DNA of 64,000 bases from contig NZ_BMTQ01000018.1 in assembly GCF_014649755.1 (NCBI RefSeq), forward strand, positions 62,001 to 126,000, in the 5' to 3' direction. The first letter of the stretch is position 1, and every line of letters begins with the position of its first letter. Under the pieces are notes generated by a model that ran no database searches, was not told where the DNA came from, and saw nothing but the letters and a program-made list of their open reading frames with translations. Below are positions 40,681 through 48,065 of this stretch, piece after piece. The DNA is from Streptomyces litmocidini (GTDB taxonomy: Bacteria; Actinomycetota; Actinomycetes; Streptomycetales; Streptomycetaceae). The translations under genes were made by a program, and so were the position numbers.

Positions 40681-41655
40681 TCAGTTCTTGGTGCGGGGCA
40701 GGCCGGGCGGGTTGATCTCCGACTTCCGCACGGCCTCGTCGCTCAGCCCCCACCGCTTGAGGACCTGCGCGTAGGTGCCGTTCTCGACGATGTGGTCGAT
40801 CGCGGCCGCGTAGGCGGCGACCAGGCCGCTGTCCTTCTTCGTCGTGGCCGCGATCTTGCCCTGGAGTCCGGCGCCCGCCCCGGAGAACTTGCCGACGGCC
40901 TCGGTCTGTCCGGCGGAGGCCACGTGGTAGGCGACGGTCGGGTTGGGGCCGAGGTAGCCGTCGATCCGGCCGGACTGGAGGGCGAGGTAGTAGTCGGTGG
41001 TGTTGTCGTAGTACTTGATGTCGACGCCCTTGCGGCCGGCCTTCTCGTTCTGCCGGGACCAGTCGACGAGGATCTTCTCCTGGTTGGTGCCGCTGCCGAC
41101 GGCGATCCGCTTGCCCGCCACGTCCTCGGGGCCCCTCACCGTCCAGCCGGAGCCCTTCTTCGCCTCGAAGGCGAGGTCGTCGAGGCGGTAGGTCGCGAAG
41201 TCGTACTTGTCCTTGCGCTCCTCGGTGACGGTGACGTTGGAGAAGACGCCGTCGTACTTGCCGCTGTCCAGGCCGACGAAGAGGTTCTCCCAGGAGACCG
41301 GGTCGAACTCGGGCTTCAGGCCGAGGGTGTCGGCGACCAGGGTGGCGAGGTCGACCTCGACGCCGATCAGCGTCGTGTCGTCGGTGGCGCGGAAGGCGAG
41401 CGGCGGATTGCTTTTGGCGGAGACGCCGAGGACCAGGGTGCCTCTCTCCCGGACGGCCGCGGGCAGCTTGGCGGCGATCGCGTCGACCTCGGCGGTGTGG
41501 ACGCGGTTCTGGTCCGGGGTCACGTTGATGCCGGTGTCCTTCTGTCCCTCCGGCTTGATCTCGCCGACGGCGGCGTCGCCCGAGCCGCAGGCGGTGAGGA
41601 GCCCGAGGGCGGTGAGCGAGGCGAGGGCGGTGAGGACGGTGCGACGGGTCTTCAT
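40681..41655 (-). CDS. Polar amino acid ABC transporter, substrate-binding lipoprotein
   Basis: 324 residues. Lipobox 'LLTAC' with Cys23 as the lipidated residue, then a family 3 solute-binding fold ('GVSAKSNPPLAFRATDDTTLIGVEVDLATLVADTL' type). 'SNVTVTEERKDKYDFATY' is the standard hinge block. The 158-bp spacer before the LLM genes holds no obvious terminator, so all may be one transcript. Ligand may be cystine or another amino acid. Confidence 0.92.
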   Translation of the reverse strand: MKTRRTVLTALASLTALGLLTACGSGDAAVGEIKPEGQKDTGINVTPDQNRVHTAEVDAIAAKLPAAVRERGTLVLGVSAKSNPPLAFRATDDTTLIGVEVDLATLVADTLGLKPEFDPVSWENLFVGLDSGKYDGVFSNVTVTEERKDKYDFATYRLDDLAFEAKKGSGWTVRGPEDVAGKRIAVGSGTNQEKILVDWSRQNEKAGRKGVDIKYYDNTTDYYLALQSGRIDGYLGPNPTVAYHVASAGQTEAVGKFSGAGAGLQGKIAATTKKDSGLVAAYAAAIDHIVENGTYAQVLKRWGLSDEAVRKSEINPPGLPRTKN

Positions 41656-41690
41656 GGGGGTGCTGCTCCTGTGGACGAGGTGGGTGGTGG

Positions 41691-42482
41691 TCAGAGGACC
41701 TTGGAGAGGAAGGCGCGGGTCCGCTCGTGGCGCGGGGCGTCGAGCACCTCGGCCGGCGGGCCCTGTTCGACGATCCGGCCCTCGTCCATGAAGACCACGG
41801 TGTCGGCGACCTCGCGGGCGAAGCCGATCTCGTGGGTGACGACGATCATGGTGGTGCCGGAGGCGGCCAGGTCCCTGATGACGTCGAGGACCTCGCCGAC
41901 CAGTTCGGGGTCGAGCGCGGAGGTCGGCTCGTCGAAGAGGAGCAGGCCCGGCTCCAGGGCGAGCGCGCGGGCGATGGCGACCCGCTGCTGCTGTCCGCCG
42001 GAGAGCTGCTTGGGGTACGCCTCCGCCTTGTCGGCGAGTCCGACCCGTTCGAGCAGCTTCCGGGCGGCGGCCTCGGCGTCCCTGCGGGGGCGCTTCAGGG
42101 CCGAGACGGGCGCCTCGACGATGTTCTCCAGGACGGTGAGGTGCGGGAAGAGGTGGAAGTTCTGGAAGACGAAGCCGATCCGGGTGCGCTGCTTGAGGAT
42201 CTCGCGCTCGCGCAGCTCGTGGAGCTTGTTCCCGGAGCGTCGGTAGCCGACGAGGACGCCGTCCACGCCGACCGTGCCGCTGTCGACCTTCTCCAGGTGG
42301 TTGATGGTGCGCAGCAGGGTGGACTTGCCGGAGCCCGAGGGACCGAGGACGACGGTGACCTCACCGGCCCGGACGTCGAGGTCGATGCCGCGCAGGACGT
42401 GGAGGGCACCGAAGCGCTTGTGGACGGCGCGGAGCTCGACCTTGGCGGTGGTGGCCTCTGCGGTGGCGGTGACGGAGCTCAT
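41691..42482 (-). CDS. Polar amino acid ABC transporter, ATPase
   Basis: 263 residues, GlnQ/HisP type. Walker A 'GPSGSGKST', Q-loop 'QNFHLFPHL', signature 'LSGGQQQR', Walker B 'LLLFDEPTSALD', His in 'VVTHE'. It is the only ATPase in the locus, while two permease genes and two binding proteins are present, so it probably energises more than one complex. ATG overlaps the permease stop by 4 bp. Confidence 0.95.
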   Translation of the reverse strand: MSSVTATAEATTAKVELRAVHKRFGALHVLRGIDLDVRAGEVTVVLGPSGSGKSTLLRTINHLEKVDSGTVGVDGVLVGYRRSGNKLHELREREILKQRTRIGFVFQNFHLFPHLTVLENIVEAPVSALKRPRRDAEAAARKLLERVGLADKAEAYPKQLSGGQQQRVAIARALALEPGLLLFDEPTSALDPELVGEVLDVIRDLAASGTTMIVVTHEIGFAREVADTVVFMDEGRIVEQGPPAEVLDAPRHERTRAFLSKVL

Positions 42483-43363
42483 CGGGCGCTCCCCTTCGCG
42501 TAGTGGCGTTCGACGTAGTACTGGACGACGGAGAGCGCGGTGGTGAGCAGGACGTACCAGGCGGTGGCGACCATGAGCAGCGGGACGACGCGGCCGTTGC
42601 GGCCGTAGACGACCTGCACCTGGTAGAAGAGTTCGCCGATCGCCATGACGGAGACGATCGAGGTGCCCTTGAAGAGCGAGATGATCTCGTTGGCGGCGTT
42701 GGGCAGGATCGAGCGCATGGCCTGCGGCAGCACGATCCGCCGCACCTGCCGCAGCTTGGGGATGCCGAGGGCGGCGGCCGCCTCCGACTGGCCCTCGTCC
42801 ACGGCGAGTACGCCGCCCCGGACGATCTCCGCCGCGTAGGCCGCCTGGTGCAGGGCGAGGCCGAGGACGGCGGCACCCGTCTCGCCGACGAGGCCCGTCG
42901 TGTCGAAGGAGACGAAGCCCGGCCCGAAGGGGATGCCGATGCTCAGCTCCTTGTAGAGGTAGGCCAGGTTGAACCAGAAGAGCAGCTGGACGATGAGCGG
43001 GATGGAGCGGAAGGCCCAGATGTAGCCGAAGGCGACCGACCGCAGGAACGGGCTGGCGGACAGGCGCATGAAGGCGAGCACGACGCCGATCGCGAAGCCG
43101 AGCGCGGTGCCGTAGAAGGTCAGCCGGAGGGTGACCCAGACGGCGCGGAGGATCGTCTCGGTGGTGAAGAAGGCGGCGAAGACGTCCCATTCCCAGCCGG
43201 GGTTGGTGACGAGCCCGTGGGCGAACTGGACGAGCAGCACGGCGGTGGCGGCGACGGCCGCCCAGCGCCAGGGGTGGCGCACCGGGACGACCACGAGTTC
43301 GGCGGACGCGGACGGCGCGGCGACGGGGCCCTTCGTGACGGGCGGATCGCTGGTGAGAGACAT
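42479..43363 (-). CDS. Polar amino acid ABC transporter, permease 1
   Basis: 294 residues, HisMQ/GlnP type with an N-terminal extension and extra helix; the permease EAA loop is 'EAAAALGIPKLRQVRRIVLPQAMR'-like. 'RSIPLIVQLLFWFNL' is the substrate-channel signature. Paralogous to the permease at 45280. Both have the same N-terminal extension and a long periplasmic loop, and may form a heterodimer. Confidence 0.92.
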   Translation of the reverse strand: MSLTSDPPVTKGPVAAPSASAELVVVPVRHPWRWAAVAATAVLLVQFAHGLVTNPGWEWDVFAAFFTTETILRAVWVTLRLTFYGTALGFAIGVVLAFMRLSASPFLRSVAFGYIWAFRSIPLIVQLLFWFNLAYLYKELSIGIPFGPGFVSFDTTGLVGETGAAVLGLALHQAAYAAEIVRGGVLAVDEGQSEAAAALGIPKLRQVRRIVLPQAMRSILPNAANEIISLFKGTSIVSVMAIGELFYQVQVVYGRNGRVVPLLMVATAWYVLLTTALSVVQYYVERHYAKGSAR

Positions 43364-43398
43364 GGCGGTTCCTCGGGAACGGGGCACGGAGCGGAGGA

Positions 43399-43493
43399 GG
43401 GGGCGCGGCTCGGGCGCCCGGCGGGCGGAGAAGGGGGCGCGGATCAGGCGCCCGGCGGGCGGAGAAGGGGGCGCGGATCAGGCGCTCAGCGGG
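43399..43493. repeat. 34-bp tandem repeats over the 3' end of the FAD/NAD(P) gene
   Basis: Two near-identical 34-bp units (43399-43432, 43433-43466) and a third, diverging copy from 43467 that carries the gene's stop codon. The second unit also contains TCA in the same register. Each unit holds the dyad-like CGCCCGGCGGGCG, which could fold in RNA. The spacer to the permease ATG (43364-43477) has no other gene. Confidence 0.75.
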
Positions 43494-45283
43494 ACGGGGA
43501 GCCGACACTCCCGGTCGCGCAGGAAGGTCAGGGCGGCCCGCGCGGTGACGTCGTTCTGCCCGAAGGCGACCCCGCCGGTACGGGGCCGGGTGAAGGCGCT
43601 GCCCGTGCGGGCGGTGGTGTGCGGGCCGAGGGCGAAGCGGCGCGGGTGCGGGCGCCCGTCGTGCTCCAGGATCCGGCCGTCGACGGGGTCGACGACGAGC
43701 AGGCCGCCGGGGGTGGCGCGGGTCCCCTCCTCGTAGAGGGCGCGGAGCAGGGGGCTGCCGGTGTGCTCCGGGGCGGGGTCGGGGATCCGGGCCTCGACGA
43801 GGGCGCGGGCCTCGGTCCACGCCCCCGGCACGGCGGGGGACCCGGCCCGGAAGAGGCCGCGTTCCTCGTCGGTCTCGACGGTGACCCCCGGGCCGAGGAA
43901 GCGGACGACGCCGGCGCGGGAGAGGGCGAGGAGCTGCCGCAGCCGGGGGCCGGGCGGCCCGGAGGCCAGGTAGCTGAAGAAGCCGTGCCACCAGGCGCCG
44001 GGATCCAGGCGCTTGCCGAGCCGCAGGAGCTGGCCGTAGACGGAGAGCAGGCCGGCGAAGACGGCGGCGTCGGGGCTGTGGGCGGGGTCGTGGCGGCGGG
44101 TCAGGTCCTCGGCGACGTAGTCGCGCAGGCCCTGCTGGAGGGCTTCGACGGAGTCGTAGCGCAGTCCGTCCAGGGGGTGGTCGAGGGCGTCGAGGTCGAG
44201 CCGGTCGGCGGGGTCGGGGACGGCCGCGGCGACGACCGCGGCGATTTCGGCCCCGCGCGGCGGCGCCTCGTCGTAGGCCCGCTCGAAGTCGCTCCAGGCG
44301 AGTGCGGTCCGCTCGGGGTGGGTGGAGAAGAGCCGGTGGTAGTGGGCCCAGCCGAGTTCCTTGTCGATGAGCGGCCACACGTCGCGCCGGAAGTCGATCG
44401 GTCCGGTGCGCCGGAGCAGGGCGTCGGTCTGTTCGGTGCCGAAGTAGCGGGGCAGCGGGGGCCGTTCGCCGTCGAGGGCGTAGCCGAGCTTCGAGTGGTA
44501 CGGGACGCCCCGGCGCGATCCGACGTGCAGCACCGGCTCCTCGCCGGAGGGGATGTACGCGAGCTCGTCGCCCTCGCCCTCGTACCGTCCGCCGCGGCCC
44601 TCGGTGAGCAGCACCATCAGGTCGACGAAGGCGAGGCCGAAACCGCGGACGAGGACGGGTTCGCCGGCGGGGAGGGCGGCGAGGTCGGCGTCGGCGGTGA
44701 AGTCGGGCGGGAGGTGGACGAGCCGGTGGCGGGCGGCGAAGTCGGCGAGCCGCCGCTGCTCCCCGTCGGGTTCGGCGTCGAGGTGGCCGACGGTGAGGAC
44801 GACGAGGTCGGCGAGGAGGGGGACGGCGGTGCCCTCCAGCCGGACCCGCTGGCGTCCGTCGCGGGGGCCGCTGATCCGCAGGGCGGTGGTGCGGTGCTCG
44901 TGGACGGTGACGGAGGGGGGCAGGGCGTCGCGGGCCCGCTCGTACACCCAGCGCAGGTAGGCGCCCTGCTGGGGGCGGGTGGGGAAGGTGCGGCCGTCGA
45001 GGCCGGCCCATTCGGCGAGGGTGGGGCCGGGGCGGACGGGTCCTTCGAGCGCGACGGTCTCGTCGGTGAACATCGTGACGTCCTCGGCCCGGGAGTTCAT
45101 CCAGAGCAGCGGGGACTGCGCGGTGCGCCAGATGCGGCCGGGGCCCGCCGGGTGCGGGTCGACGAGGTGGACGTCGAGGGGCTCGTCGCCGTACAGCTCG
45201 GGCAGGTTGGCGGCGAGCCGTTCGAGGAAGCCGGTCCCCCGCGGCCCGGCGCCCACGATCACCAGGGAGCGGCGCGGGCTCAT
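43478..45283 (-). CDS. Large FAD/NAD(P)-binding oxidoreductase of unknown substrate
   Basis: 601 residues. N-terminal dinucleotide fold 'LVIVGAGPRGTGFLERLAA' and the NAD_binding_9-type continuation ('HLVDPHPAGPGRIWRTAQSPLLWMN'). 'LVRGFGLAFVDLMVLLTEGRGG' is a second conserved block. Members are found in Streptomyces beside amino acid or siderophore genes and are thought to be N-hydroxylase-like flavoproteins, but none in this group is clearly characterised. It is sandwiched between the two permease genes with 4-bp overlap on one side, so it probably acts on the imported compound. Confidence 0.82.
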   Translation of the reverse strand: MSPRRSLVIVGAGPRGTGFLERLAANLPELYGDEPLDVHLVDPHPAGPGRIWRTAQSPLLWMNSRAEDVTMFTDETVALEGPVRPGPTLAEWAGLDGRTFPTRPQQGAYLRWVYERARDALPPSVTVHEHRTTALRISGPRDGRQRVRLEGTAVPLLADLVVLTVGHLDAEPDGEQRRLADFAARHRLVHLPPDFTADADLAALPAGEPVLVRGFGLAFVDLMVLLTEGRGGRYEGEGDELAYIPSGEEPVLHVGSRRGVPYHSKLGYALDGERPPLPRYFGTEQTDALLRRTGPIDFRRDVWPLIDKELGWAHYHRLFSTHPERTALAWSDFERAYDEAPPRGAEIAAVVAAAVPDPADRLDLDALDHPLDGLRYDSVEALQQGLRDYVAEDLTRRHDPAHSPDAAVFAGLLSVYGQLLRLGKRLDPGAWWHGFFSYLASGPPGPRLRQLLALSRAGVVRFLGPGVTVETDEERGLFRAGSPAVPGAWTEARALVEARIPDPAPEHTGSPLLRALYEEGTRATPGGLLVVDPVDGRILEHDGRPHPRRFALGPHTTARTGSAFTRPRTGGVAFGQNDVTARAALTFLRDRECRLPVPLSA

Positions 45284-46128
45284 CGCGCACCGGCCGTTCC
45301 GCGGGCGTAGTGCCGCTCGACGTAGTGCTGGCCGACGCCGAGGACCGAGGTGACGGCGACGTACCAGAGCGTGGCGACGAGCAGCAGCGGGATGATCTCG
45401 TACGTGCGGTGGTAGACCAGCTGGGTCGAGTAGAGCAGGTCCTGGACGGCGATGACGGAGACGATCGAGGTGCCCTTGAGGGTGCCGATCAGCATGTTCC
45501 CGGCGGGCGGGACGATGGCGCGCATGGCCTGCGGCAGCACGATCCGGGTGAGCCTGCGCCACCGGCCGAGGCCGAGGGAGTGGGCGGCCTCGATCTGGCC
45601 CCGGTCGACGGAGAGGATGCCGCCGCGGACGACCTCGGCGGCGTAGGCGGCCTCGTGCAGGGTGAGGCCGATGACGGCGACGGCGACGGGGCCGAGGAGG
45701 TTGACCGTGTTGACGCCGAGGATCTGCGGGTAGAGCACGCCGATGTTGAACCAGAAGAGCAGCTGGACCAGGATCGGGGTGGACCTGAAGAACCAGGTGT
45801 AACCCCAACTGACCGCGCGGAGAACGGGGTTGGCGGAGAGCCTGAGGGCGGCGAGCAGGGTGCCGAGGACGAAGCCGAGGGCCATGACGAGGGCGGTCAG
45901 CCACAGGGTGAGGCCGAGGCCGCGCAGGACGGACGCGGAGGTGAAGTACTCGGCGACGACGTCCCACTGGAAGGCCTCGTTGCGGACGACCGAGACGAGG
46001 GCGAGCGCGAGCAGGACGAGGACGGCGGCGGCCGCGGCCCACTGGCCGGTGCGGCGGGTGGGGACGACGCGCGGGGGCGGTTCGGCCGGCGGGGCCGTGG
46101 AAGGGGTCTTGACGAGGGTCGCGGACAT
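45280..46128 (-). CDS. Polar amino acid ABC transporter, permease 2
   Basis: 282 residues, closely similar to permease 1: 'RSTPILVQLLFWFNIGVLYP', EAA loop 'EAAHSLGLGRWRRLTRIVLPQAMR'-like, and the same C-terminal 'QHYVERHYARG'. First gene of the leftward operon. Its stop overlaps the FAD/NAD(P) gene start. Promoter predicted 99-127 bp upstream. Confidence 0.92.
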   Translation of the reverse strand: MSATLVKTPSTAPPAEPPPRVVPTRRTGQWAAAAAVLVLLALALVSVVRNEAFQWDVVAEYFTSASVLRGLGLTLWLTALVMALGFVLGTLLAALRLSANPVLRAVSWGYTWFFRSTPILVQLLFWFNIGVLYPQILGVNTVNLLGPVAVAVIGLTLHEAAYAAEVVRGGILSVDRGQIEAAHSLGLGRWRRLTRIVLPQAMRAIVPPAGNMLIGTLKGTSIVSVIAVQDLLYSTQLVYHRTYEIIPLLLVATLWYVAVTSVLGVGQHYVERHYARGTAGAR

Positions 46129-46226
46129 GCGAGGGCTCCGTGGATGCCAGGGGATCGAACACGGGGTGCGCCTTCACACGCGCTGAGCCGCGGACCCGGG
46201 CCCCTCAGCCCGATCCGCCCTTCGAG

Positions 46227-46255
46227 GCTATGCGGTCAACACGGCCCGCTGTCAA
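46227..46255 (-). promoter_or_regulatory. Promoter of the leftward scavenging operon
   Basis: On the minus strand TTGACA (46250-46255), 17-bp spacer, CATAGC (46227-46232). The -35 is a consensus match, the best in the window. It drives permease 2 and probably everything down to the DUF1684 gene. Confidence 0.65.
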
Positions 46256-46291
46256 GGGTGTCCGCACTGTGAGCCGTACGTCTCATCGTGG

Positions 46292-46320
46292 TTGACGCGG
46301 GACCGGATGCCTGTTCCACT
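46292..46320 (+). promoter_or_regulatory. Promoter of the rightward leader-GNAT-binding protein operon
   Basis: TTGACG (46292-46297), 17-bp spacer, TCCACT (46315-46320). The -10 is poor, but its distance of 6 bp to the leader ATG matches leaderless transcription. The two divergent -35 boxes are only 36 bp apart, so one regulator could control both arms. Confidence 0.45.
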
Positions 46321-46326
46321 GGGGCC

Positions 46327-46395
46327 ATGCATCCGCAGCAGCTGGTCACGCGCTCCCACATCGACTTCGGTCGCGTGTGGTCCTCTTCCTGTTGA
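46327..46395 (+). CDS. Cys-ending leader peptide (putative cysteine-responsive attenuator)
   Basis: A 22-codon open frame, MHPQQLVTRSHIDFG...SSSC, with Cys as the last codon before TGA. The 'RSHIDFGRV' core and the terminal Ser-Cys are characteristic of the short leader peptides placed before sulfur-assimilation operons in Streptomyces ('RRLHIDLxRV...LC' type). Ribosome stalling at the Cys codon when cysteine is low is the known mechanism in mycobacterial relatives. It lies 157 bp before the GNAT gene and has no strong ribosome site, consistent with a leaderless uORF. It is too short to be found by ordinary gene calling. Confidence 0.7.
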   Translation: MHPQQLVTRSHIDFGRVWSSSC

Positions 46396-46552
46396 GCCGG
46401 CCCCCTGCTCCTCCCCGCCCGCGTGCTGTCCTCCGCGGCGCCTTCACACCCAGGCCCCCCGTGAGCGCCTGAGCCCTCCCCTCCCCTCGCCCTGCCCCGC
46501 TTCTCCTTTTCCGGCGGCTTCCGCCTTCCCTCCTTCTCCGTGAAGGACCGTC
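46396..46552 (+). promoter_or_regulatory. C-rich, G-poor attenuation region after the leader peptide
   Basis: About 150 bp dominated by C and T runs (for example CCCTCCCCTCCCCTCGCCC, 46476-46494) between leader stop and the GNAT ATG. Such unstructured C-rich RNA is what Rho loads on, so translation-dependent Rho termination is a plausible attenuation mode. No gene is seen inside. GAAGGA at 46542-46547 is the GNAT ribosome site. Confidence 0.5.
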
Positions 46553-47032
46553 ATGACCTTCGCGTTGTCCGTGCACCGGACCACGACCACCGACCCCCTG
46601 GCGCGCCCCCTCCTCGACGAGCTGGCGCACGAGTACACGACCCGCTACGGCTCCGCGCACGATCTGAGCCGCTACCCGGCGGCGGAGTTCGCCCCGCCGC
46701 ACGGCTCCTTCCTGCTCCTCCTGGAGCAGGGCCGGCCCGTGGCGGGCGGCGCCTACCGCCGCCACGACGACAGGACCGCCGAACTGAAGCGGATCTGGAC
46801 GCACTCGGCGCACCGCAGGCGCGGCCTCGCCCGCCGGGTCCTCACCGTGCTCGAACGGGAGGCCGCCGACCGCGGCTACTCCCGCATCTACCTGACGACG
46901 GGGCCGCGCCAGCCCGAGGCCAAGGGCCTCTACCTGGCGAGCGGCTACCGCCCGCTCTTCGACGTGTCCGCCGATCCCGAGTCGATCGGCCCGCTGCCGT
47001 TCGAGAAATTCCTGGAGAACCCGAAGCCATGA
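46553..47032 (+). CDS. GNAT N-acetyltransferase
   Basis: 159 residues, single GNAT domain. Acetyl-CoA loop 'HRRRGLARRVLTVLE' and 'GLYLASGYRPLFDV' near the end are typical. AAGGA precedes the ATG and its stop overlaps the next gene's start by 4 bp (ATGA). In a transporter operon of this kind it probably acetylates an amino acid or analogue that the system imports, easing metabolism or toxicity. Confidence 0.88.
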   Translation: MTFALSVHRTTTTDPLARPLLDELAHEYTTRYGSAHDLSRYPAAEFAPPHGSFLLLLEQGRPVAGGAYRRHDDRTAELKRIWTHSAHRRRGLARRVLTVLEREAADRGYSRIYLTTGPRQPEAKGLYLASGYRPLFDVSADPESIGPLPFEKFLENPKP

Positions 47033-48006
47033 GTACGCGCACGAGTTCCGGCACCGCACGCACCACCCTCGTCTTCGCCCTGATCACCGCGGCCGCGCTC
47101 GGCCTCACCGCCTGCTCGGGCGGCGAACCGGCGACCGCCCCGGCCGGGGCGACCGGAGCGCAGGGCGCCGCGAAGGGCGCGCTCCCGACCGAGGACGTGG
47201 TGGCGGGGGTGAGGAAGAACGAGGCGGCGGCGAAGCTGCTCCCCGCAGACGTGCGGAAGCGCGGCAGCCTGGCGCTCGCCTCCTCGGTGGCGACTCCGCC
47301 CAGCTCGGCCTATCTGCCGGACGGCAGGACCGTCGTGGGCGTGGACGCCGACTTCTCGGCCGCCGTGGCGAAGGCCCTCGGCCTGGAGCTGAAGCGTGAG
47401 GTGGTCGGCTTCGAGGCGATCCTGCCGGCGCTCGGCAGCGGCAAGTACGACGTCGGCACGGGGAACTTCGGGGTGACCGAGGAGCGGCGCAGGACCATCG
47501 ACTTCGTCACGTACGTCAACGACGGGCAGGGCTTCGCCACCCGTGCGGACAGCACCCTGAAGGCGGTCACCGACCTCACCCGGCTGTGCGGCCTGAAGGT
47601 GGCGGTGAACGCCGGGACCACCTTCGAGCGGACCCTGGAGAAGAACAGGGGCCGGTGCGCGGAGGCCGGGAAGCCGCCGTACGAGGTGAACGTCTACAGC
47701 GAGACCGGGGCGATCTGGATGTCGCTCCAGCAGGGCCGCAGCGACGTCGTGATGAACACGATCAACGGCGTGCGGTACGCGGTGACGCAGCAGAAGAACC
47801 TGAAGTTCCTCAACGAGTACCGGCGTCTGGACGTCGGCTTCGCCTTCAGGAAGGGCACGCCGCTCGCGCCGGCCTTCCAGGCCGCGGTGAACGGCCTGAA
47901 GGCCGACGGGACGTACGACCGGATCCTGAGGAAGTGGGGAGTGACGGGCTCGGGCATCGAGAAGTCGCAGATCTCCCCGCCGGAGATCCCCGCGCCGAAG
48001 AAGTAG
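47029..48006 (+). CDS. Polar amino acid ABC transporter, second substrate-binding lipoprotein
   Basis: 325 residues. Lipobox 'LGLTAC' with Cys29; family 3 binding fold with 'GVDADFSAAVAKALGLEL' and 'GNFGVTEERRRTIDFVTYV'. It lacks its own permease and ATPase in this direction, so it most likely feeds the divergent leftward permeases. Only moderately similar to the binding protein at 40681, so a different ligand range is expected. Confidence 0.92.
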   Translation: MSTRTSSGTARTTLVFALITAAALGLTACSGGEPATAPAGATGAQGAAKGALPTEDVVAGVRKNEAAAKLLPADVRKRGSLALASSVATPPSSAYLPDGRTVVGVDADFSAAVAKALGLELKREVVGFEAILPALGSGKYDVGTGNFGVTEERRRTIDFVTYVNDGQGFATRADSTLKAVTDLTRLCGLKVAVNAGTTFERTLEKNRGRCAEAGKPPYEVNVYSETGAIWMSLQQGRSDVVMNTINGVRYAVTQQKNLKFLNEYRRLDVGFAFRKGTPLAPAFQAAVNGLKADGTYDRILRKWGVTGSGIEKSQISPPEIPAPKK

Positions 48007-48065
48007 CGGCGGCGCGCGGGACCCGACGGGAGTCCGGCTGGGGGCTGCGGAATTCCGACGGTACG

